Positions 23,681 through 36,850 of a DNA stretch of 64,000 bases are shown here, piece by piece. Source of the stretch: Antedon mediterranea (Eukaryota > Echinodermata > Crinoidea > Comatulida > Antedonidae); contig NC_092679.1 in NCBI RefSeq assembly GCF_964355755.1, positions 9,736,001 through 9,800,000 of the forward strand, read 5' to 3'. The stretch's first letter is position 1, and each line of letters opens with the position of its first letter. The position numbers were made by a program, and so were the translations under genes. The notes beneath the pieces were generated by a model, which worked only from the letters and a program-made list of their open reading frames with translations, made no database searches and was not told where the DNA came from.

Positions 23681-26600
23681 TGTTTTGTGTGAAAAATGTT
23701 TGTCGAAATCCTCAAAATGGTCAAAAACGTTTTTAAATACGAAATTAAGCTATTTTGTGCTCTTTGATGTTTTTGTGTGAAAAGTTTTATCGAAATACTC
23801 CAAAATGGTCTAAAACGGTTTCTAATGTGATTTTAAGCCCTTTGATGTTTTTGTGTAACCAAGTTTTTTCGAAAATCACAAAATGGTCTAAAATGTCTCC
23901 AAATGCGATTTGAAGCTATTCTAAGCACTTTGGTGTTTTTATGGAAACAATTTTTTTCGAAAATCACAAAATGGTCTAAAACGTCTCCAAATGCGATTTG
24001 AAGCTATTCTATACACTTTGATGTTTTTATTTTAACAAGTTTTTTCGAAAATCACAAAAGGGTCTAAAATGTCTCGAAATGCGATTTGAAGCTATTCTAA
24101 GCACTTTGGTGTTTTTATGTTAACAAGTTTTTTCGAAAATCACAAAATGGTCTAAAACGTCTCCAAATGCGATTTGAAGCTATTCTAAGCACTTTGGTGT
24201 TTTTATGTTAACAAGTTTTTTCGAAAATCACAAAATGGTCTAAAACGTCTCCAAATGCGATTTGAAGCTATTCTAAGCACTTTTGTGTTTTTATGTTAAC
24301 AAGTTTTTTCGAAAATCACAAAATGGTCTAAAACGTCTCCAAATGCGATTTTAAGCTATTTTAAGCACTTTGGTGCTTTTGTGTAACCAAGTTTTTTCGA
24401 AAATCACGAAATGGTCTAAAACGTCTCCAAATGCGATTTGAAGCTATTCTTAGCACATTGGTGTTTTTATTTACCCAAATTTTTTCGAAACTCACAAAAT
24501 GGTCTAAAACGTCTCCAAATGCGATTTGAAGCTATTTTAAGCACTTTGGTGTTTTTGTGTTAACAAGTTTTTCGAAATGCTCAAAATGGTCTAAAACGTT
24601 TTTAAACACGATATTAAGCTATTTTGTGCTCTTTGATGTTTTTTTGTGAAAAGTTTTAGCGAAATGCTCAAAATGGTCTAAAACGATTTCTAATGTGATT
24701 TTAAGCACTTTGATGTTTTTATGTTAACTAGTTTTTTCGAAAATCACAAAATGGTCTAAAACGTCCCCAAATGCGATTTGAAGCTATTTTAAGCACTTTG
24801 GTGCTTTTGTGTAACCAAGTTTTTTCGAAAATCACAAAAGGGTCTAAAATGTCTCCAAATGTGATTTGAAGCTATTTTAAGCACTTTGGTGTTATTGTGT
24901 TAACAAGTTTTTCGAAAATCACAAAATTGTCTAAAACGTCTCCAAATGCGATTTGAAGCTATTCTGTACACTTTGATGTTTTTATGTTAACAAGTTTTTT
25001 AGAAAATCACAAAATGGTCTAAAATGTCTCCAAATGCGATTTGAAGCTATTTTAAGCACTTTGGTGCTTTTGTGTAACCAAGTTTTTTCGAAAATCACAA
25101 AAGGGTCTAAAATGTCTAAACATGCGATTTGAAGCTATTCTAAGCACTTTTGTGTTTTTATGTTAACAAGTTTTTTCGAAAATCACAAAATGTTCTAAAA
25201 CGTTTCCAAATGCGATTTGAAGCTATTCTGTACACTTTGATGTTTTGTGTGAAAATTTTCTGTCGAAATGCTCAAAATGGTCAAAAACGTTTTTAAATAC
25301 GATATTAAGCTACTTTGTGCTCTTTGATGTTTTTTGTGAAATGTTTTATCGAAATGCTCAAAATGGTCTAAAACGGTTTCTAATGTGATTTCAAGCACTT
25401 TGATGTTTTTGTGTAACCAAGTTTTTCGAAAATCACAAAATTGTCTAAAACGTCTCCAAATGCGATTTGAAGCTTTTCTGTACACTTTGATGTTTTTATG
25501 TTAACAAGTTTTTCGAAAATCACAAAATGGTCTAAAACGTCTCCAAATGCGATTTTAAGCTATTCTAAGCACTTTGGTGTTTTTATGTTAACAAGTTTTT
25601 TTGAAAATCACAAAATGGTCTAAAACGTCTCTAAATGCGATTTGAAGCTTTTCTGTACACTTTGATGTTTTTATGTTTACAACTTTTTTCGAAAATCACA
25701 AAATGGTCTAAAATGTCTCCAAATGCGATTTGAAGCTATTCTAAGCACTTTGGTGTTTTTATGGAAACAATTTTTTTCGAAAATCACAAAAGGGTCTAAA
25801 GCGTCTCCAATAGCGATTTGAAGCTTTTCTGTACACTTTGGTGTTTTTATGTTAACAAGTTTTTTCGAAAATCAGAAAATGGTCTAAAACGTCTCCAAAT
25901 GCGATTTGAAGCTATTCTAAGCACTTTGGTGTTTTTATGTTAACAAGTTTTTTCGAAAATCACAAAACGGTCTAAAACGTCTCCAAATGCGATTTGAAGC
26001 TATTCTGTACACTTTGATGTTTTTATGTTAACAAGTTTTTTCAAAAATCACAAAATGGTCTAAAACGTTTCCAAATGCGATTTGAAGCTATTCTGTACAC
26101 TTTGATGTTTTGTGTGAAAATTTTCTGTCGAAATGCTCAAAATGGTCAAAAACGTTTTTAAATACGATATTAAGCTACTTTGTGCTCTTTGATGTTTTTG
26201 TCTGAAATGTTTTATCGAAATGCTCAAAATGGTCTAAAACGGTTTCTAATGTGATTTCAAGCACTTTGATGTTTTTGTGTAACCAAGTTTTTCGAAAAAC
26301 ACAAAATTGTCTAAAACGTCTCCAAATGCGATTTGAAGCTATTTTAAGCACTTTGATGTTTTTATGTTAACAAGTTTTTCGAAAATCACAAAATGGTCTA
26401 AAACGTCTCCAAATGCGATTTGAAGCTATTCTGTACACTTTGGTGTTTTTATGTTAACAAGTTTTTTCGAAAATCACAAAATGGTCTAAAACGTCTCCAA
26501 ATGCGATTTGAAGCTATTCTGTACACTTTGCTGTTTTGTGTGAAAAATGTTTGTCGAAATCCTCAAAATGGTCAAAAACGTTTTTAAATACGATATTAAG

Positions 26601-27690
26601 CTATTTTGTGCTCTTTGATGTTTTTGTGTGAAAAGTTTTATCGAAATGCTCAAAATGGTCTAAAACGGTTTCTAATGTGATTTTAAGCACTTTGATGTTT
26701 TTGTGGAACCAAGTTTTTTCGAAAATCACAAAATGGTCTAAAACGTCTCCAAATGTGATTTGAAGCTATTCTAAGCACTTTGGTGTTTTTATGTTAACAG
26801 TTTTTTCGAAAATCACAAAATGGTCTAAAACGTCTCCAAATGCGATTTGAAGCTATTCTGTACACTTTGATGTTTTTATGGTAACAAGTTTTTTAGAAAA
26901 TCACAAAATGGTCTAAAACATCTCCAAATGCGATTTAAATCTATTTTAAGCACTTTTGTGTTTTTGTGTAACCAAGTTTTTTCGAAAATCACAAAAGGGT
27001 CTAAAATGTCTCTAAATGAGATTTAAGCTACTCTAAGCACTTTGGTGTTTTTATGTTAACAAGTTTTTTTCGAAAATCACAAAATGGTCTAAAATGTCTC
27101 CAAATGCGATTTGAAGCTATTCTGTACACTTTGCTGTTTTGTGTGAAAAATGTTTGTCGAAATCCTCAAAATGGTCAAAAACGTTTTTAAATACGATATT
27201 AAGCTATTTTGTGCTCTTTGATGTTTTTGTGTGAAAAGTTTTATCGAAATACTCCAAAATGGTCTAAAACGGTTTCTAATGTGATTTTAAGCACTTTGAT
27301 GTTTTTGTGTAACCAAGTTTTTTCGAAAATCACAAAATGGTCTAAAATGTCTCCAAATGCGATTTGAAGCTATTCTAAGCACTTTGGTGTTTTTATGGAA
27401 ACAATTTTTTTCGAAAATCACAAAATGGTCTAAAACGTCTCCAATAGCGATTTGAAGCTTTTCTGTACACTTTGGTGTTTTTATGTTAACAAGTTTTTTC
27501 GAAAATCACAAAATGGTCTAAAACGTCTCCAAATGCGATTTGAAGCTATTCTGTACACTTTGATGTTTTTATGTTAACAAGTTTTTTAGAAAATCACAAA
27601 ATGGTCTAAAATGTCTCGAAATGCGATTTGAAGCTATTCTAAGCACTTTGGTGTTTTTATGTTAACAAGTTTTTTCGAAAATCACAAAAT

Positions 27691-28798
27691 GGTCTAGAAC
27701 GTCTCCAAATGCGATTTGAAGCTATTTTAAGCACTTTGGTGCTTTTGTGTAACCAAGTTTTTTCGAAAATCACGAAATGGTCTAAAACGTCTCCAAATGC
27801 GATTTGAAGCTATTCTAAGCACTTTGGTGTTTTTACGTTAACAAGTTTTTTCGAAAATCACAAAATGGTCTAAAACGTCTCCAAATGCGATTTGAAGCTA
27901 TTCTAAGCACTTTGGTGTTTTTATGTTAACAAGTTTTTTTGAAAATCACAAATTGGTCTAAAACGTCTCCAAATGCGATTTGAAGCTATTTAAAGCACTT
28001 TGGTGTTTTTGTGTTAACAAGTTTTTTCGAAAATCACAAAAGGGTCTAAAATGTCTAAACATGCGATTTGAAGCTATTCTAAGCACTTTGGTGTTTTTAT
28101 GTTAACAAGTTTTTTCGAAAATCACAAAATGGTCTAAAACGTCTCCAAATGCGATTTAAAGCTATTTTAAGCACTTTTGTGTTTTTGTGTAACCAAGTTT
28201 TTTCGAAAATCACAAAAGGGTCTAAAATGTCTGTAAATGCGATTTGAAGCTATTTAAAGCACTTTGGTGTTTTTAGGTTAACAAGTTTTTTCGAAAATCA
28301 CAAAATGGTCTAAAACGTCTACAAATGCGATTTGAAGCTTTTCTAAGCACTTTTGTGTTTTTATGTTAACAAGTTTTTTCGAAAATCACAAAATGGTCTA
28401 GAACGTCTCCAAATGCGATTTGAAGCTATTTTAAGCACTTTGGTGCTTTTGTGTAACCAAGTTTTTTCGAAAATCACGAAATGGTCTAAAACGTCTCCAA
28501 ATGCGATTTGAAGCTATTCTAAGCACTTTGGTGTTTTTACGTTAACAAGTTTTTTCGAAAATCACAAAATGGTCTAAAACGTCTCCAAATGCGATTTGAA
28601 GCTATTCTAAGCACTTTGGTGTTTTTATGTTAACAAGTTTTTTTGAAAATCACAAATTGGTCTAAAACGTCTCCAAATGCGATTTGAAGCTATTTAAAGC
28701 ACTTTGGTGTTTTTGTGTTAACAAGTTTTTTCGAAAATCACAAAAGGGTCTAAAATGTCTAAACATGCGATTTGAAGCTATTCTAAGCACTTTGGTGT
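27691..28798 (+). repeat. 704-bp higher-order repeat, two partial units
   Basis: GGTCTAGAACGTCTCC occurs at 27691 and 28395, exactly 704 bp (eight monomers) apart. The following five monomers match, including CACGAAATGG, TTTTTACGTTAAC, CACAAATTGG and CTAAACATGCG. After about 28090 and 28795 the orders differ by a two-monomer indel. Confidence 0.8.
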
Positions 28799-30177
28799 TT
28801 TTAGGTTAACAAGTTTTTTCGAAAATCACAAAATGGTCTAAAACGTCTACAAATGCGATTTGAAGCTTTTCTAAGCACTTTTGTGTTTTTATGTTAACAA
28901 GTTTTTTCGAAAATCACAAAATGGTCTAAAACGTATCCAAATGCGATTTGAAGCTATTCTAAGCACTTTTGTGTTTTTGTGTTAACAAGTTTTTCGAAAA
29001 TCACAAAATTGTCTAAAACGTCTCCAAATGCGATTTGAAGCTATTCTGTACACTTTGATGTTTTTATGTTAAAAAGTTTTTTCGAAAATCACAAAAGGCT
29101 CTAAAATGTCTCCAAATGCGATTTGAAGCTATTCTAAGCACTTTGGTGTTTTTATGTTAACAAGTTTTTTCGAAAATCACAAAACGGTCTAAAACGTCTC
29201 CAAATGCGATTTGAAGCTATTCTGTACACTTTGGTGTTTTTATGTTAACAAGTTTTTTCAAAAATCACAAAATGGTCTAAAACGTTTCCAAATGCGATTT
29301 GAAGCTATTCTGTACACTTTGATGTTTTGTGTAAAAATTTTCTGTCGAAATGCTCAAAATGGTCAAAAACGTTTTTAAATACGATATTAAGCTACTTTGT
29401 GCTCTTTGATGTTTTTGTGTGAAAAGTTTTATCGAAATGCTCAAAATGGTCTAAAACGGTTTCTAATGTGATTTCAAGCACTTTGATGTTTTTGTGTAAC
29501 CAAGTTTTTCGAAAATCACAAAATTGTCTAAAACGTCTCCAAATGCGATTTGAAGCTATTCTGTACACTTTGATGTTTTTATGTTAACAAGTTTTTTCGA
29601 AAATCACAAAAGAGTCTAAAATATCTCGAAATGCGATTTGAAGCTATTCTAAGCACTTTGATGTTTTTATGTTAACAAGTTTTTTCGAAATCACAAAATG
29701 GTCTAAAATGTCTCCAAATGCGATTTGAAGCTAATCTTAGCACATTGGTGTTTTTATGTTAACAAGTTTTTTCGAAAATCACAAAATGGTCTAAAACGAC
29801 TCCAAATGCGATTTGAAGCTATTCTGTATACTTTGGTGTTTTTTTGTTAACAAGTTTTTTCGAAAATCACAAAATGGTCTAAAACGTCTCCAAATGCGAT
29901 TTGAAGCTATTCTGTACACTTTGGTGTTTTTATGTTAACAAGTTTTTTTCGAAAATCACAAAATGGTCTAAAACGTCTAGAAATGCGATTTGAAGCTTTT
30001 CTGTACACTTTGATGTTTTTATGTTAAGTTTTTTCGAAAATCACAAAATGGTCTAAAACGTTTCCAAATGCGATTTGAAGCTATTCTGTACACTTTGATG
30101 TTTTTATGTTAACAAGTTTTTTCAAAAATCACAAAATGGTCTAAAACGTTTCCAAATGCGATTTGAAGCTATTCTCA

Positions 30178-30197
30178 TTACAAGTAGAGTCACCAGT
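30178..30197 (+). repeat. left terminal inverted repeat, copy 2
   Basis: ttacaagtagagtcaccagt, identical to copy 1 and inverted at 36831-36850. Confidence 0.9.
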
Positions 30198-31262
30198 GAA
30201 AGTGGAAAAAAGGATTAAGTACGCTCGAGGTCATACAGCTTCCTGTATGGGGAAATGATAAATAACAAATGTTTGGCTGATTATATTTTCCGTATTATTT
30301 TAATTGATATTATGAATATTCTATATTCTAATTTGAATATATTTAATCAAAAGAATCATTACATACTTTTTTGCGAAAAAATCCACCCAGTACTTAAAAA
30401 GTTACTCTGTATCGCAGTATTTTTCTAAATTTAATTTTAGCTATTCCAATAATCACACTAACCCCCTGCTTATCTTTCTGTGTTTCCCAATAGTATTTCC
30501 TGTTTACAGAATAAAATATTCTGTTATACCATGGAGAAATAACAATACGGATAGTTATTTATCCATGGCACAATTCAGTAAATAATAAAATTTAAAAAAT
30601 TAATACCTAATATATAACAACAATAAAAATGAAAAGAAATTAAAATTATTTCCACTGAATATCAATTTTATTTACCAACAGCAGCAACATCACAAATTAC
30701 TAGAACTAATACAACTGTTTGAATAAGTAATACAACTTGACACATTACAATTATGCAAGGAGTATTGCCCCCATAGACACACTGAAATTAACACATCATG
30801 TGATTGTAAATATCAGGATAAAAATACACAATAATTAAACATTTTTTTTACAATTCAACAAAATATTCCGTTAATAAATATATAATGACAGTTATACAGA
30901 AATTAATACTACTGTAGTAATTGATTTATAATCAACAACTTCTGCTTGGACTGTAGAAGTGGTGTCAACTCTCTTATAAAGACTTTGGTTAGCAAGTTAC
31001 CAACAGTAGCAACATCACAAATTACTAAAACTAATACAACTGTTTGAATAAGTAATACAACTTGATGTTACACATTAAAATTATGCAAGGAGTAAAGCGT
31101 ATTGCCCCCATAGACACACTGAAATTAACTCATCATGTGATTGTAAATATCAGGATAAAAATACACAATAATTAAACATTTTTTTTACAATTCAACGAAA
31201 TATTCCGTTAATAAATATATAATTACAGTTATACAGAAATTAATACTACTGTAGTAATTGAT

Positions 31263-31671
31263 TTATAAATCAACAACTTCTGCTTGTAAATTGTGATTGT
31301 TATCAATGAGTAATTGTGAACTAAGATAGATAGGGCATAATGACAATGTATGAGATGTTTTGCAAGCACAAATCTTTTGAATGCCTAATGAAAACAGTTT
31401 CCTCTCGTCATCAGTAATAGAGATATAATCCAATATTTCTTCAAACGACGTATTGATACTTCCTTTCGGGTAGAAACTTCTATTTTAACTGATCAGCCAA
31501 TTCCACACAGGCTCACAAACTTCTTTCAGAACAGCATATTGACAGTTTAGATTTCGATTCACACAAGTTTTATACACAAGATCCAAAAATGGGTTTCTTT
31601 GAATTGTAACAAGTTTATGAAACAAACAGAAAAATGCCAATTCTAAAAAGCTATCAACTGCACATGAATTT
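31263..31671 (-). pseudogene. cysteine-protease-like exon remnant in copy 2
   Basis: Same as 16330-16738. It has the TTTTAG acceptor, then the Asn-Ser-Cys box, the same in-frame TAA at 31485-31487 and an open frame to the TAA at 31263-31265. The shared stop shows that the frame was already broken, or the stop already present, before the locus duplicated. Confidence 0.45.
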
Positions 31672-32493
31672 CTAAAATTGAGAAAATGAGTAAACATCAC
31701 CATTTTGGAAACACAGGCCTGTTCAGTATGTCTGCAATTCAGTCATAACCTCACAACTTCTAATTCACTATAATAAAAGATAAAAAATCACAAACAATTA
31801 TTTTATTTCACACCTGTTTGCAACTGGCTATTACAGTATATAATAATAATTACTAACTATAGTACTGTATATAACTTGTAATAATTAAAATATCAAGTAC
31901 TTATAACTTTAATTCATTTCCTACATTGATTCAACCAAGAAAAACAGCGCTGCAGTACATATATGATAAATATTTAACATTCAAACATTATAACATTTTT
32001 TTTGCTGATTGCAGCCAAGACACTTTAAAACTGGTAACCTTTTGTTTTAATTTTAAATTTAACAAATGTACCAAATCTTTTTATCATTACTGTTGATTTT
32101 GTCTTCAAGTGAGATAGAATGCTGTTTAAATTGCATTGTTTAATGACTTTTTAAAATTTGGTAATCAGACATTAACCACTCAGAACAATCACTAATCAAA
32201 CACAAAAGAATTTGATTTCTTTTGTGCAATACAAAAGAATTGTTGTGTTTGGTGCCAGTAAAAAAAATAAATAAATTACATACTTAGTTAAAGACCCATT
32301 CCCTACAATTTTTGACGTTTTATAATGCATATATTACTTTAAAAACATTAAACCAGGTCATTCCTTGTCGTAATGTAACAAACAAAAAACATACAACAAA
32401 AATTAATTAAAATACTAGTACTACTAGTAACTTTAATTCATTTCCTACATTGATTCAACCAAGAAAAACAGCAGTACATAAATATTTAATATT

Positions 32494-32794
32494 GATTGAT
32501 TGATTGAAATTTATATTTATACTGGGTAACCTCTTCAGTCAAAGACTGGTCTCCCAGACGGCCCAGTTGATGATCAGTGGCTGTGATGTACTAATACCCC
32601 CTACTTGTCTCGAAAGATGTACTAGGTTCTTTAAAGTGCACACGAGCTAGATGTGTACACTGGACCTACGGTTTATAGGCCTTATCCGACTCGTTCTACC
32701 ACCAGGAACATGGAGTGAGTGCGCCTCGAACCCTGCCGATGTTATGGCTACGTAATTACGGTTCCACTGTCTTAACCGCTCGGCCACTCACTCC
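32494..32794 (-). mobile_element. tRNA (Leu/Ser-type)-derived SINE, copy 2
   Basis: Counterpart of 17561-17866, 5 bp shorter because of a small deletion (CCGAGAAGACTCG has become CCGACTCG). The tRNA-like head is at 32713-32794 with A box TGGCCGAGCGG. The deletion removes the open frame seen in copy 1, which supports that frame being non-coding. Confidence 0.85.
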
Positions 32795-35767
32795 AAATAT
32801 TCAAACATTATACCATTTTTTTTTGCTGATTGCAGCCAAGACACTTTAAAACTGGTAACTTTTTGTTTTAATATTAAATTTAACAAATGCACCAAATATT
32901 TTTATTATTACTGTACATTTAAATAATTACTTTGATTTTGTTTTCTTATTATAGCAGGCCGCTAATATTATTAGAATCAACTTATTTTTCACATTTTTAA
33001 CCGTAAAGACAAAAATAGTTATCGCAATAGGACCATAAATAGTATTTGTTTTTACATTAAATGTCGTTTTTGCTCTTAAATTAGATCTAAAAAACGTAGG
33101 GCATGGGTGGGACTTTAAAAGGAACTGAAAATGGTTCAGAAGGCTCTATGCTGTAACTATTTCAATAAAATATATTTTGCTATAGTATCAAAGACAGCAC
33201 CATACTAAAATAATAACACTAACATTTTTAAAGATTTCCAAACCATTTGAATTGATTTTCCTCACAGAACTGTATGCCGGAATGTATCCTATTACCATGC
33301 CTATATGGTTTATGTCAAAATGGATCATGCAAATCATAAAAAAGTGAACATCTATAAACATACAGTATCTAACTAAAAAATTGTAGGATTTGTTTATTTA
33401 AAAAAATTATAGGTAATTGATATAACTAGATGGCACGCTCGCTTCGCTCGCGTACCATCTAGGTCGTGCCCACAGATGGTTCTCGAATACACAGTATTTC
33501 CAGCGAGAAAAAAATGGAGATTTCAAATGTACGTACCGCAGGACTATAATACATTGTCGTTTACAGAGACGAATAAATATACACAATGATTTATGTAATC
33601 AACCAAAATTAGCACCCTGAGAATTACTTCCGAGAGAGAAACAAAATGAGTCAAAATTTTTTATTTGGACTCATTTAAACAAACCCAATTTGTGTTTTGT
33701 ATGTAACATTAAGGGTTGAGGGATGGGGGAGGAAGATAGGTACAAAGAGGAAACATTTTAAAATATATTCTTATCCACCACTCAGTAACGAAATATTGTT
33801 TTTAATGTTTTATAGGCCTATAAATAATATACCACTAAATACAGTAAAACATTTACGATTTAATACGGTACTTTGTTAAAACTCTCACTGTCATAGTCGA
33901 TTGAAATAGTAAAGTACATGTAACGATACACCACTACGACGTTTATATAGTTTTAAATTATTAATTAATACAAACGTTGAGAAGCAACTGTCAGTAATAA
34001 CGTTTATTTATTTGTATATTATATGTTTATAATCTAACAGTAGGGCCTACCCACACTCACAGTAATAAAGTTTATTTGTAATACCTTAACAGTATTGTAC
34101 AGCATTGCAATACTATTTATGTTTATTCTCCAAGGGGGCCCATAAATCTAAATCTATACCTCTATGGTTAAACCAAATAATTTGGAATGTTTATTTGTAT
34201 ATTATATGTTTATAATCTAACAGTAGGGCCTACCCACACTCACAGTAATAAAGTTTATTTGTATATATTTTTATATTACATCTAACAGTACCGACACTCA
34301 CAGTAAGACATTTGCGATTCAAATTGCGATCAAAAGTGGTTAATACCTTAACAGTATTGTACAGCATTGCAATACTATTTATGTTTATTCTCCAAGGAGG
34401 CCCATAAATCTAAATCTATACCTGTATGGTTAAACCAAATAATTTGGAATGTTCCATTCATCACAAATCAATACATTTGTAAAAACGTATATTAAATGTA
34501 TCAAAATAGTATTTTTTAAAGAAAATCGGCCTGTCTTCAACATTATGATGCTGTACTCGAACTGTTCAACCGGTTTTTAGCTATTAAAAACAATTATCGT
34601 AGGAGGAGATAGAAAAATGCGAAGCCTCCTCGCATTTTTGTGGCGGGTATTTTTCAAGATGGACATCCATTAGACAGTGTATACCACGATCGGAAAACAC
34701 CCCTATTTGGGGCAAATCTTTGAACCTAAATTCGTTTTAATCGTCAATAACTAATTATCTAACTTAATTTAATTAGTAAACAGGGTTAAATCAGGTGGTT
34801 AAAATCAGTACCGAAAGTACGAACCAACTTTACATACCATCGAGTAAAAATTCTAAAAGTAAGGCGCGATTTACCGAATTTTGCCCTTACGTAAATTTAT
34901 ATATAGATTCTGTGACATAAAATTTGCATTTTCAATAATATAAAACAACTTTTATACAATTCAAAAATCTGAAATTTCCAATTTGGTGTAAAACAATTTA
35001 TGATGTGTCAACTTATGTTGCAATAGGATTGCAATTTACTGTGGAATGTCTCTATATTCTAATAAAGTTTAGCTGATTGTACTGTACAGTGTAAGAGTAA
35101 GACAATGAATTATAATTCTTTTGTATTTACAAAAAAAATGGAATTCATTGTTTCTAAACAAATTAACATTTGGTACCTGCACATTTTAGCTGATTGTACT
35201 GTAAGACAATGAATTCTAATTCTTTTGTATTACAAATAAACTGTATTATAAAAGAAATGGAATTCTTTATTTCTAAACCAATTAACCTGTTTGGTACCAG
35301 CAAATTTAAGCATGGGAAAAAATGTAATAATTGATCATTAACAGAATCACGTGGGAAATATAAACTTTTATATGCAAAAAGCCCAATGGAATAGAAAGCA
35401 CATTGAAATGACAAATCAAAATGTAAAACTAGATTTAATTCGTCATTATGACAAATTATAGGTTTATGCATTGATTTAAATAAAGATAATTTTTGAAAGA
35501 TATATTGATTGATTGATTTTCTCATAATCTTTAATTATTTTGATATATTATAGGATCTTGCTAACGAGAATACAATAGCCGGTATCACAAGCCGATCAAA
35601 GATCCCTCTGCGTATAATGTCATAAACCACATTGTTACATAAGTAATGAAGACATTACTTACATTTTATATAGATTTCATTATAAATTATGTGTATATTA
35701 TAATCTATACACTAAAAAATAAATTGAACAAACAATACGGATAATAAAAAAAATCTTATTTCGTTTC

Positions 35768-35827
35768 CCAAGGTGAGACTCGATCTCGGTACCTTGTGTG
35801 CCATAGACACGAGCACAGACCAGTGAC
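35768..35827 (-). other. degenerate tRNA-like segment, copy 2
   Basis: Counterpart of 20841-20900, with the same T-arm-like GAGATCGAGTCTC. Weak evidence. Confidence 0.3.
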
Positions 35828-36031
35828 TAGACTAGGCTAGTTAGTAGAGGCCGCTAGAGTCTAGAGGCCAGTCTATAGCTAGGCCTAGCTAGGCTCTTGT
35901 CTAGGCGGTACTAGCTAGGCCTAAACCAGGCCTACTACTACTACTACTAGCCTAGCCTACTTACTAGCTAGGCCTAGCCTAGAGTGCACACATCGTTATA
36001 AATCAATAATATTAATAATAGTAATACGTAC

Positions 36032-36335
36032 CTTTTTCTTTGTTCAAGCGGTTGACGTTATTTTTCTTTAGGCCTGTTGTCATTTGAAGGATTGTTTTGT
36101 TTATTCCGAAAATCATTGAACTTTGATCCCCATCTTCACCATAACAAAATGTTTCTTTCATCAGTCGTCGTTGACGTGACGCGTCATCATCACATCCTAA
36201 CGCATCAACAATCGGGGAAGTACGGAGCTTTGCGTCGGAAAACTCTCTAGAGTCACGAGAGAGAGTTAGCCTGGTAAACTTTACATTGGGAGGATAGGAA
36301 ATGGAGCTTTGCGTCCGCAAACTCTCCAGAGTCAC
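36032..36335 (-). CDS. candidate 5' exon with splice donor, copy 2
   Basis: Counterpart of 21105-21408, unchanged, with the AAAAAG|GTACGT donor at 36032. The copies appear too similar for conservation between them to prove coding function. Confidence 0.35.
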
Positions 36336-36441
36336 GAGAGAGTTAGCCTGCTAAACTTTACATTGGGAGAATAGGAAATGGAGCTTTGCGTCCGCAAACT
36401 CTCCAGAGTCACGAGAGAGTTTAGCCTGCTAAACTTTACCG
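36225..36441. repeat. 78-bp minisatellite with inverted repeats, copy 2
   Basis: Counterpart of 21298-21514 with the same three GAGCTTTGCGTC units. Confidence 0.8.
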
Positions 36442-36830
36442 GAAGTCGATCGTTCCACCTGAACGATTTTCTATACAAAGCATACAGCATGGGCATGGCA
36501 TTGTACTGGTAGGTGGGGTAAAGACAACAGATTGAACAGCGTTTGTTTTCTAAGGTCTTGGCTCCAAGGAAATTAAATACATCTCTAACTTTCAAAATTC
36601 GTTATATTTGACAGATTTTTAAAAATCAAAGATAAATATGTATGTTTTAAATACTTCTGAACACATTTATCTCGTTTAAAGTGATAAAATATGTTTCTGA
36701 AAAAAGTTAGGATATGTTGTAAAAACTTGTAGTACACATGTTATCAGTTGATTAATCTATTATGTAAACATTGCTAATTACTTGTGCAAATAAAGTATAG
36801 CAGGATACCTGCTATAATTTAGCAATTTTG

Positions 36831-36850
36831 ACTGGTGACTCTACTTGTAA
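36831..36850 (-). repeat. right terminal inverted repeat, copy 2
   Basis: actggtgactctacttgtaa, followed at once by satellite sequence TACACTTTGATG as in copy 1. Confidence 0.9.

Larger units (their letters stand above)
21924..30177 (+). repeat. 88-bp satellite array, block 2
   Basis: Same monomer types, orientation and core as block 1, resuming in mid-monomer after the right TIR of copy 1 and ending in mid-monomer at the left TIR of copy 2. The last 455 bp (29723-30177) match 14790-15244, and the first 300 bp match 36851-37145. The minus-strand frame at 25195-25485 is a satellite artefact. Confidence 0.97.
30178..36850. mobile_element. 6.7-kb TIR element, copy 2
   Basis: 6673 bp, nearly identical to copy 1 at an offset of 14933 that falls to 14928 and then 14927. 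I saw only a few differences. There is a 5-bp deletion near 32690 (relative to 17755), a 1-bp A-run difference near 33880, single substitutions such as 35243, and CA instead of CG just outside the left TIR. The TIRs are 30178-30197 and 36831-36850. Because both flanks are the same satellite phase and variants, this copy arose by duplication of the locus, not by a second insertion. Confidence 0.85.

Noticed and set aside
30178-36850. Two independent insertions of the TIR element at the same target
   Set aside because: The satellite flanks on both sides share private variants for hundreds of bases, so duplication of the locus is simpler.
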